This document shows positions 8,523 to 14,954 of a stretch of DNA of 63,355 nucleotides, one piece after another. The notes below the pieces were generated by a model, which ran no database searches, was not told where the DNA came from, and worked only from the letters and a program-made list of their open reading frames with translations. Both the position numbers and the translations under genes were made by a program. The stretch is from positions 1-63,355 of the forward strand of contig JAISSX010000062.1 of the NCBI GenBank assembly GCA_031272885.1. Direction: 5' to 3'. Each line of letters starts with the position of its first letter. Positions within the stretch are counted from its first letter, which is position 1. The DNA comes from Bifidobacteriaceae bacterium. Its GTDB lineage: Bacteria; Actinomycetota; Actinomycetes; Actinomycetales; WQXJ01.

Positions 8523-9399
8523 TCTTGCCGCCGCGGGCAGCCTCAAGGGCGGCCGCGACATCGGGCACATAGTGGTTCTCCACCTCCCGCGGCGGGCGGT
8601 AGACCCCCTGCGACGGCGGGCGGGGCGGGATGCGCAGCGGCTCCGGTTCAAGATGCTCGTACGGCACCGTGGACAACAGGTGGGCAATCATGTTGATACG
8701 GGACCGCTTCTTGTCCTCCGATTCCACCGTGAACCAGGGCGAGGTGGGCGTGTCGGTGGCCCAAAACATGTCATCCTTGGCCCGCGAGTACTCCTCCCAC
8801 CGGGTGATCGCCTCCATGTCCATGTCGCTCAGCTTCCAGCGCCGCAGCGGGTCCGACAGACGGTCGTGGAAACGCCGCTCCTGCTCCACGTCGCTGACCG
8901 AGAACCAGTACTTGCGCAGCATGATGCCGTCCTGGATCAGCAGGTCCTCGAAGACGGGCACCTGCTTCAAGAACAGCTTGTACTGCTCTTGGGTGGCGAA
9001 CCCCATCACCCGCTCTACGCCGGCGCGGTTGTACCAGGAGCGGTCGAACAGCGTGATCTCCCCGGCCGAGGGCAGGTGCTGCACGTAACGCTGGAAGTAC
9101 CACTGGCCCTGCTCGCGCGGAGTCGGCTTGGGCAGCGCCGCCACCTGGCAGTAGCGCGGGTTGAGGTACTGCGTGACGCGGGCAATGGCACTGCCCTTGC
9201 CCGCCGCGTCGCGGCCCTCGAAGATCACCACCAGGCGCTGGCCTTCCCGGCGGATCCACTCCTGCATGGTGACCAGTTCGGCCTGCAGGCGGCGCAATTC
9301 CTTCTCGTAGGCCTTCTTGGACAACTTGGGCGGGGAGGTGTAGTCGGGTGGCGCTCCGGTTTGGGGTCCGGGGGCTTCAGGGGGCAGCTTTGCATCCAT
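8500..9399 (-). CDS. ppk2: Polyphosphate kinase 2 (PPK2 family)
   Basis: This 299-residue cytoplasmic enzyme has the PPK2 signatures: Walker A GRDAAGKGS (about residues 62-70), the FDRSWYNRAGVERVMGF block with Walker B, then RRFHDRLSDPLRRWKLS and ITRWEEYSRAKDDM. Members transfer phosphate between polyphosphate and nucleotides, usually making ATP or GTP from the diphosphate. One domain and ~300 residues fit the class I type. The C-terminal KKKDKPAG tail is the sequence tandemly copied in the spacer at 8295-8522. Divergence from family-1 repeat A leaves about 90 bases for its promoter. Confidence 0.93.
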   Translation of the reverse strand: MDAKLPPEAPGPQTGAPPDYTSPPKLSKKAYEKELRRLQAELVTMQEWIRREGQRLVVIFEGRDAAGKGSAIARVTQYLNPRYCQVAALPKPTPREQGQWYFQRYVQHLPSAGEITLFDRSWYNRAGVERVMGFATQEQYKLFLKQVPVFEDLLIQDGIMLRKYWFSVSDVEQERRFHDRLSDPLRRWKLSDMDMEAITRWEEYSRAKDDMFWATDTPTSPWFTVESEDKKRSRINMIAHLLSTVPYEHLEPEPLRIPPRPPSQGVYRPPREVENHYVPDVAAALEAARGGKKKDKPAG

Positions 9400-9490
9400 G
9401 CGGCAAGCCTACCTACCGGCCCCCGCCCCCGCCTCACGTCCCCGCCTCACGTCCCCTCCCCCCCGTCCTCTCCCCCCGTCCTCTCCCCCC

Positions 9491-9628
9491 TCCCGAAAGG
9501 TCACTTTTCCGGCGCGAAAGGTCAATTCCGTCACTTCCTCACCGCAACCCCAACGCTCTGACCTGCGGTTATGCCGCGATCTCGGATCAGGTCCCGGGAT
9601 GACAGGCAACGGAATTGACCTTTCGCGC
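9491..9628 (+). repeat. Family-1 inverted-repeat element, copy A
   Basis: A perfect 20-base terminal inverted repeat is formed by GCGCGAAAGGTCAATTCCGT (9512-9531) and its complement at 9609-9628. An outer half-site, CCGAAAGGTCACTTTTCC (9493-9510), lies on the left. The interior includes CTGACCTGCGGTTATGCCG, shared with copies B, C and D, and a GATCAGGTCCCGGGATGAC module. Confidence 0.85.
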
Positions 9629-9930
9629 AGGAACCCGGGGTCGACCTGGTCGCTCCCGTCAACCGCGTGGGGCTCGTTTCCCGATGGCGGAACCTGCGGG
9701 CTTCGTGCACTTTTTGGACACGGCGGGCCGGTTGAGGCCGGTGGCCGAGTTGGTGGCGAAGCATCAACTGTGGCGTTTGTGCGGGTCAGAGCTGTTGTGT
9801 GGGGTGCTGATGCTAGCCGACAGCGGTGCTTGAGGCAGTTCGCAGCCGAAATGGTGACCAAAAAGCGCGCGAAGGTCGCAGAGACGTCCCATGGGGCCTG
9901 TCGGGTGGGTGGGTGAAGTGTCCACAGTTG

Positions 9931-9977
9931 TGTCCACGAAGATGTGAGACATAAATGTCCACGAAGAGGTGAGACAT
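9931..9977 (+). repeat. Direct repeat pair of 22 bases
   Basis: TGTCCACGAAGATGTGAGAC-AT (9931-9952) and the same with A to G at one position (9956-9977) are spaced by 25 bases. The motif resembles the ends of IS481-like elements, but no transposase is adjacent, so it may be a relic. Confidence 0.5.
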
Positions 9978-9995
9978 GGCCTGGTGCCGGGCGTG

Positions 9996-10015
9996 ACGGA
10001 ATTGACCTTTCGCGC
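9996..10015 (+). repeat. Solo family-1 terminal repeat
   Basis: ACGGAATTGACCTTTCGCGC is identical to the right end of copy A, but no left partner is found within several hundred bases that could pair with it as a separate element. It lies 26 bases before the start of the next gene and could overlap its promoter. Confidence 0.7.
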
Positions 10016-10041
10016 AGGGGGCGGGCGGATAGGATCGGCGT

Positions 10042-10758
10042 ATGGCCCCCCGTCCCCGTCGTAAACGCCCAACGTGGGGGGACTTCTTGGCTGGTCTGTT
10101 TGTCACAGCCTCGCTGGCGGTGACCGCCGTGATGACGGATGCGGTAGCACCGAGTTGGTTGGGCCGGCTGTTCGGACGCAAAGCGGTCTTCTTGGCGACA
10201 TCGAATCCGGTCCACAATGCGGGTCGGATCCGCCGTCGCGGCAGTAGACCGAGCTACTGGAGCACCTCGGGCCTCTACTGGCCGGCCGATGATGAAGAAG
10301 CCTGGAACTTCGGCGACATCGACCGGAAGATCCCCAAGGGAGACAAGATCGAGTTCAGGTTGCCACTGTGGCGCTCATTCCTGTCACGAGTCACTGACAA
10401 CGACCTGTTCGTCAAGTTGGACGTAGGAAGCCGCCTGTACTGGTACACCTGGGGGGCCCTCATCTGTTGGGTCATCGTCGGCCTGGGGTGTTGGCTGGCG
10501 ATTGGAAATTGGCTGGCGCGGCGCCGGGAACGCCGACTGGTCGAATCCTACGGTTCACCGGAGGCCCTCGACCTGGCCCGGGTGATGGGCAAGAAGCACC
10601 GGGACTTGAGCCCCAAGGAAGTCTGGGCCATCTATGGCGATGAACTGCGCGATACCGGCGACGGCCCCGGCCCACCGCTGCCCATGAAGAAGGGCAAGAA
10701 AAAGCCCAAGAAGAAGCCCAAGAAGAAGGGCAAGAAGAAGCCCAAACCGGCCGAGTAG
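10042..10758 (+). CDS. Membrane protein of unknown function with a Lys/Pro-rich C-terminal tail
   Basis: This 238-residue protein is not recognised as any named family. It has two membrane segments (about residues 14-32 and 133-155). The region between them contains SYWSTSGLYWPADDEEAWNF and would lie outside the cell if the N terminus is inside. A second soluble part follows (ERRLVESYGSPEALDLARVMGKKHRD), and the protein ends in a basic KKGKKKPKKKPKKKGKKK tail that could bind nucleic acid or acidic phospholipid. The start is ATG 10042; no strong ribosome binding site is seen. It stands alone between two repeat-bearing spacers. Confidence 0.6.
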   Translation: MAPRPRRKRPTWGDFLAGLFVTASLAVTAVMTDAVAPSWLGRLFGRKAVFLATSNPVHNAGRIRRRGSRPSYWSTSGLYWPADDEEAWNFGDIDRKIPKGDKIEFRLPLWRSFLSRVTDNDLFVKLDVGSRLYWYTWGALICWVIVGLGCWLAIGNWLARRRERRLVESYGSPEALDLARVMGKKHRDLSPKEVWAIYGDELRDTGDGPGPPLPMKKGKKKPKKKPKKKGKKKPKPAE

Positions 10759-10805
10759 GCACCAACGTCCTCGACCGTCGCCAATGGCGGGTCCCTGAAG
10801 TGGGT

Positions 10806-11078
10806 TTACTCGGCCCGCACGGCCAGGAGGATCGGCTGGTCGGGTGGTAGCTCCGGCGTCTGAAAGCCGTGCTGCATCAGGGCCCGGCCGCTTCCACTCA
10901 GACCGCCTTCCACCCAGGCTGGCGGGAACCACACCAGTTCGGTTACCAGTTCGCGCGACAGTTCCAGCAGTTCGACTTGGTCGACCACGTCAGGGTCCAG
11001 GCCGGCTAGCCGAACCAGGCAGAAGACCGTCAAGGCGGGGTTGTCAGCGGTTGCCGATGGCGTGGGGCTTGGTTAGCC
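10806..11078 (-). pseudogene. Possible gene remnant or small unrecognised CDS
   Basis: The minus frame between stop codons 10806 and about 11078 is open and protein-like. It reads LTVFCLVRLAGLDPDVVDQV and ELVTELVWFPPAWVEGGLSG and ends AVRAE. The only start is TTG 11033, with no ribosome binding site. It looks like the C-terminal end of a lost gene. The family is not recognised, and it could also be chance. Confidence 0.3.
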
Positions 11079-11085
11079 TGGGGCA

Positions 11086-11766
11086 ATGACCAGGCCCCGT
11101 GGTTTCATTCCCCTTGTTACCCTCGCCCTAGCTGCCATGACGCTGGCCAGCTGCACCGATTCGCCTTCCGAGCCCGATACCGCAACCGCATCGTCCAACC
11201 GAACCCCGGGTTCGGACCCCTCCGACGATGCCCCAGACACGGACACAGCAACAGACACAGAAGAAGAGGCCCAGGCAGCCTTCAACGACGAACTGATCGA
11301 ACAAGGCCGCGCCGTCATGGACGCCCTGGCCAGTGATGACGCTGCCGCTCTGGCCGAACTGACCGATCCAAACCGGGGCGTCACCTTCTCGCCGTACGCC
11401 TATGTCGGGGACAGGGCGCTGACCTTCATGCCGGATGAACTGGCGGACATGATGACGTCGACCGAACCGTTGGTGTGGGGCATCCAGGACGGGAAGGGCT
11501 CGCCCATCGAGCTGACCTGGCCCGAATACAAAGACAGCTTCGTGCTCGACCGCGACTACAGTGACGCCGACAATGCCACGGTCGACGATCCGCAGGTTGG
11601 CGGCAACGCCCCCAACAACATCCCCCAGTACTTCGGCGCCGAGGCCAAGACGGTCGAGTTTTCCTTCGGCACGTATTTCAGCAGCAGCCTCGACTGGGCT
11701 GCCCTTCGCCTAGTTTTCAGCGAGGACGGCCTGGTGGGCGTGGTCCGCGACGTCTGGACCATCTAG
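11086..11766 (+). CDS. Lipoprotein of unknown function
   Basis: This 226-residue protein has a lipoprotein signal peptide (lipobox LASC, Cys at about residue 23) and an acidic Thr/Asp linker (DTDTATDTEEE). A compact C-terminal domain of about 140 residues follows, containing VTFSPYAYVGDRALTFM, PIELTWPEYKDSFVLDRDYS and a conserved-looking IPQYFGAEAKTVEFSFGTYF. It would be anchored on the outer face of the membrane. I do not recognise the domain. It is a single gene; the start is ATG 11086. Confidence 0.7.
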   Translation: MTRPRGFIPLVTLALAAMTLASCTDSPSEPDTATASSNRTPGSDPSDDAPDTDTATDTEEEAQAAFNDELIEQGRAVMDALASDDAAALAELTDPNRGVTFSPYAYVGDRALTFMPDELADMMTSTEPLVWGIQDGKGSPIELTWPEYKDSFVLDRDYSDADNATVDDPQVGGNAPNNIPQYFGAEAKTVEFSFGTYFSSSLDWAALRLVFSEDGLVGVVRDVWTI

Positions 11767-11804
11767 ACCACCGCCCGCGGGGGCCGGCGGGCGATGTCGG
11801 TGTG

Positions 11805-11850
11805 GTCATCCCGGACTGGATCGGGGATCCCGGGTTAAGCCCTGGATGAC
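11805..11850. repeat. GATCCCGGG/CCCGGGATGAC-type module, degenerate copy
   Basis: GTCATCCCGG (11805-11814) is followed by GATCCCGGGTTAAGCCCTGG-ATGAC (11826-11850). This is a short inverted-repeat module also seen at 27685-27710, at 35924-35949, and inside family-1 copies A and D. It lies between the lipoprotein stop and the convergent MFS gene and might act as a bidirectional terminator. Confidence 0.5.
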
Positions 11851-13277
11851 GGGCTTGGCCGGCGGCGTTGCAGCGAGGTGACAACGCCAGCTAGGCAGAT
11901 GCCCGCGAAGACCCAGAACGCTATCCGCATCGTCCCCAACACCAGACCAGAAGGCGCTTCGGCGATGGCGGCCCCACCGAACCGCTGCGACACGATTATC
12001 GTGATGATCGCCATCGACACCACCATGCCAAGATTCCGCATCGTGGCGACGAAGGCGACCACCACCCCGAAGTCACGCGGCTGGGCTAAGGACATGATGG
12101 CGTTCGTGTTGGGCGTTGAGAACAAACCGAAGCCGCACCCCGTCACCACGAGGCAGGCCAGCACCCAGGCCAGCGGTGTCTCCTTGCCAATCAGCGCTAG
12201 CGCCACCAGTCCAACCGTGCACAGGCACATCCCAAGGGAGGCCAACGCGAACGGCGAGCGCCGGTCAGACCACCGCCCCGCCAGAGGCGCCACCACCGCC
12301 TGACAAGCCGGCGCCACCACCAATACCAGCCCAGACACGTCCGCGCCGAGGCCCTTGACCTGCTGCAGGTAGATGGACAACAGGTAGCTGACCGCGAACG
12401 TGGCTGCGTAGCTGAGCAGGGCAGACAGGTTCGACAAGGCAAAGTTCGGCCCCGCCCGGAACAGCGACAGGGCCATCAGCGGCGAGACCGCCCGGTGCTC
12501 CCACCATACGAACACCCCCAGCAGCGCCAACCCAGCCGCCAATGCCACGTAGCCCAGCACCCTACCCGGCACCGTCATCATGCCGTAGCACAGGCCAAAG
12601 CCCGCGGCCGCATAGATGGCCGCTCCCGCCACGTCCAATCGCCCCCACAGCCCGGCAGCTTCAGTATCACCTGCCCGATGGCGTCCCTCCCGAGGCAGCC
12701 GCACCACGGCTACCGTAAGGGCCACCAGGCCCAGCACTGCAATGAACCAGAAAATTGACCGCCAGCCCCAGTGATGGGTCAGAAGACCGCCCACCACCGG
12801 CCCCAGCGACAACCCGCAGTAGACCGCCCCCACGGACAGCCCCAAGGCCCAACCGCGCCGGAAGGGCGGCACGGCCTGGGCCAAGATGGCCTGTTGTGTG
12901 GCAAAGACGCAGGACGCCCCAACCCCTTGCGCTACGCGCAATGCAATCAACTGGGGCAGGTTAACGGCAAAGGCCGTCGCCACAGCCACGGCCGCCAGAG
13001 TGGCCAAACCGGCAATCAACACACTTCGGCGGCTGGTCAGATCGGCCAGTCGCCCCAGGGGGGCCAACAAGACCACCGTGCAAATGGTGTAGGCCGACAC
13101 CACCCAGCCCAGGGACGCCGCCGGTGAACCGAAGTCGGCCCCAATCGATGGGATCGACACGTTCAGCGAAGAACCCGTAAAGGCGGTCAAGAACGAACAC
13201 AGGACACAGGCGAAGATGACCGGCCGTGCCCCAGGCGCCAGGGCCTCGCGCCCGCCGCGCCCACCGGTCCGCGCCAT
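11835..13277 (-). CDS. MFS transporter, DHA2 (drug:H+ antiporter) type
   Basis: This 480-residue membrane protein has 12-14 hydrophobic segments. The MFS loop motif after segment 2 is visible as LGRLADLTSRRSVLIAGL. Motif C-like features and LGLVALTVAVVRLPREGRH at the central loop also fit the DHA2 subfamily. It probably exports a small toxic or signalling compound by proton antiport. No linked TetR or MarR regulator is present, and the substrate is unknown. It converges with the lipoprotein gene; its upstream region contains family-1 copy B. Confidence 0.88.
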   Translation of the reverse strand: MARTGGRGGREALAPGARPVIFACVLCSFLTAFTGSSLNVSIPSIGADFGSPAASLGWVVSAYTICTVVLLAPLGRLADLTSRRSVLIAGLATLAAVAVATAFAVNLPQLIALRVAQGVGASCVFATQQAILAQAVPPFRRGWALGLSVGAVYCGLSLGPVVGGLLTHHWGWRSIFWFIAVLGLVALTVAVVRLPREGRHRAGDTEAAGLWGRLDVAGAAIYAAAGFGLCYGMMTVPGRVLGYVALAAGLALLGVFVWWEHRAVSPLMALSLFRAGPNFALSNLSALLSYAATFAVSYLLSIYLQQVKGLGADVSGLVLVVAPACQAVVAPLAGRWSDRRSPFALASLGMCLCTVGLVALALIGKETPLAWVLACLVVTGCGFGLFSTPNTNAIMSLAQPRDFGVVVAFVATMRNLGMVVSMAIITIIVSQRFGGAAIAEAPSGLVLGTMRIAFWVFAGICLAGVVTSLQRRRPSPSSRA

Positions 13278-13591
13278 CGTCTCTACTCCCCCTCACCGGC
13301 CCTACCGGCCGCAGCCACCATACCCCGGGCCATTGCCGGGCCCTTCTGCGCGAAAGGTCAATTCTGTCAAACTAAGCCGTTTCGCTCACGGTATAACCGC
13401 AGGTCACAACCTTGACCCAAGATGGTTGAGGCGACGGAATTGACCTTTCGTGACGGGAAAGTGACCTTTCGGAAGGAGGGGGCCCTGCAACCCCAGCGCC
13501 CAGGCCACAATCTCCACCTGGCCCGGCCACTGTCCTAGGCCAGCAGCCAGTCGAGGTACTGAGTCCGTATTGCCCTGTCGCCAAGCCGGGG
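13278..13591. other. 314-bp spacer containing family-1 copy B
   Basis: Between the MFS start and the end of the SipW-type operon the only structure seen is family-1 element B with its outer half-site. The rest, about 13475-13591, shows no gene or clear terminator. Confidence 0.5.
13348..13475 (-). repeat. Family-1 inverted-repeat element, copy B
   Basis: The left end GCGCGAAAGGTCAATTCTGT (13348-13367) pairs with ACGGAATTGACCTTTCG (13434-13450). The outer half-site GGGAAAGTGACCTTTCGG lies on the right (13455-13472), opposite to copy A. Read on the minus strand, the interior gives GACCTGCGGTTATACCGTGA, matching A and C, so this copy is inverted relative to them. Confidence 0.85.
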
Positions 13592-14395
13592 TCATTCCTT
13601 GTATTGGAAGACGTTGACCGTGAAGTCGAACGTGACCACAGGCTCCGCCGAAGGGTCCGTCAGCACTGCTGCCCACCATGTCGACTGCTGGGTGTAGTCG
13701 TTGGCACCTGTATCACCCGCCGAGGTGGGCGCCGGCGCCCCGGAGCACAGGGCCGCGATGGCGCAGGACGGGTCCGCCGTCGTATTGGTCATGCCGTCGA
13801 AGACCTCAACCGTGCCCACACCGGTGTTGGTGTAGCGCTCGGGCACAAAGTGCATGGCCATGCAGTAGTCCTGCTGGTAGGTCTTGCTGGCGGCGTAGGT
13901 GCCGCGCAGGGCCGGGTCAACCGTCAGGTCTGCCGCCAGCGGCCGTTCAATCACATCCAGGTCCGGTGGGTTGGCGGGATCGCACTCCACGGCGGCGTCC
14001 TCCACCGGAAAGATGAACACGTCACGGCCGTAGTGGCTGGCACTCAGGTCAGGGAAAGACACGGTGTAACTGAACCCGAACGTGCCGGTGGCGTTGGCTG
14101 CAATGGTAAACGGCTTGACCCACATCACGTCACCCCCGGTGGCGCCGGCGGCTTCGCTGTAGATCGCCTGGGCATCGGCCACGGTGAACGGCACCGAGAT
14201 GACGCTGTCCGTCGCCGTCACCAGGTCGTCATCGCCGCCCAGGCCTTTGGAACCGACAAAGATGGGCGATGTCGTCACACTGGCCGGCGCCACCGTCACC
14301 GTCTTGCCCCACAGGGCCTGGGCAATGCCGGCCCCGAAGCAAATGCCCAGGGCCGCCGCCACAACCACCACAATCGCAATGGTCCGCCTCATCAC
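13592..14395 (-). CDS. Secreted protein with SipW-type signal peptide (1)
   Basis: This 267-residue protein is annotated from GTG 14395; ATG 14392 is equally possible. Its N terminus (MRRTIAIVVVVAAALGICFG...AQALWGKTVTV) is the alternate signal-peptide type cleaved by SipW-like peptidases, with the hallmark ALW just after the hydrophobic core. The mature part is beta-rich and Thr-rich, with FTIAANATGTFGFSYTVSFP and VTFDFTVNVFQYKE at the very end. It resembles TasA/CalY-like surface or fibre subunits in general form only. Its start overlaps the stop of the preceding gene, making it the third gene of a coupled operon. Confidence 0.75.
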   Translation of the reverse strand: MMRRTIAIVVVVAAALGICFGAGIAQALWGKTVTVAPASVTTSPIFVGSKGLGGDDDLVTATDSVISVPFTVADAQAIYSEAAGATGGDVMWVKPFTIAANATGTFGFSYTVSFPDLSASHYGRDVFIFPVEDAAVECDPANPPDLDVIERPLAADLTVDPALRGTYAASKTYQQDYCMAMHFVPERYTNTGVGTVEVFDGMTNTTADPSCAIAALCSGAPAPTSAGDTGANDYTQQSTWWAAVLTDPSAEPVVTFDFTVNVFQYKE

Positions 14396-14952
14396 GCCTC
14401 CCTGGCCTGTTGCAGGGACAGTTGCAGGCCGCCGTATTTGGCAGACGCCGCGGTCGCAAACGCGTCACACACTCCCAGCGGGTAGACAACGATCACCCGG
14501 TAGGTGTCGCTGCCGGCCGGCAGGGTGATGGTGTAGGGCGCTGCGGTGGAACGCTGACTCACCACGACGCCGTTCCCGGAGTCGAGCATGCTGTAGCTGC
14601 CGGTGGGCTGCCCGGCCGTCCAGGTCAGGGTCAGGTAACCCGCCAGGTTGTCGCCGGTCAGCACCACATCAACGGTGTGCGTCACCTCCAACCTCAGGCC
14701 CGTCCCGCAGGGCGAGCGTAGCCCGCTCAGGCTGGCCATCGAGTTGCCTTGGGTGACCACCGCGCCCGCGCCATCGACCACCCGCCAACTGGCACCGGTG
14801 ACCGTGAAATCCAGGTCACCCTGCCCGGCGTTGGCCAGCGATTCGATGGTGACTTCGTCCCACAAGGCCAGGGTGCTGCCGGTACCCGCCACCACCACCG
14901 TGGCCAGGAACAGCGCCACCAGCCCGATGGCGTGGCGTAGCTTTCGGATCAC
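14392..14952 (-). CDS. Secreted protein with SipW-type signal peptide (2)
   Basis: This 186-residue protein starts at GTG 14952, two bases after the TGA of the beta-helix gene and behind GGGAG. The longer frame to 15030 would lie inside that gene. The signal region IGLVALFLATVVVAGTGSTL-ALWDE has the ALW motif of SipW-dependent substrates. The mature part has Greek-key-like beta strands (GDLDFTVTGASWRVVDGAGA, NLAGYLTLTWT) and two Cys residues (SPCGTG near the middle; LGVCDAF near the C terminus). It is similar in plan to the next gene, so both may be subunits of one surface structure. No SipW peptidase is encoded in the window. Confidence 0.78.
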   Translation of the reverse strand: MIRKLRHAIGLVALFLATVVVAGTGSTLALWDEVTIESLANAGQGDLDFTVTGASWRVVDGAGAVVTQGNSMASLSGLRSPCGTGLRLEVTHTVDVVLTGDNLAGYLTLTWTAGQPTGSYSMLDSGNGVVVSQRSTAAPYTITLPAGSDTYRVIVVYPLGVCDAFATAASAKYGGLQLSLQQAREA

Positions 14953-14954
14953 GG

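Larger units (their letters stand above)
9400..10041. other. 642-bp spacer with repeats and decayed sequence, no convincing gene
   Basis: It contains family-1 element A (9491-9628), a solo family-1 end (9996-10015) and a pair of 22-base direct repeats (9931-9977). It also has a 23-base block (9858-9880) that recurs at 50492-50514. Frames of up to 172 codons exist but cross repeat boundaries and show no recognisable domain, so none is called. Confidence 0.6.

Noticed and set aside
9398-10215. Long frames on both strands through the 9.4-10.2 kb spacer
   Set aside because: They cross the ends of family-1 elements and direct repeats and have no domain or plausible start, so they are not called as genes.
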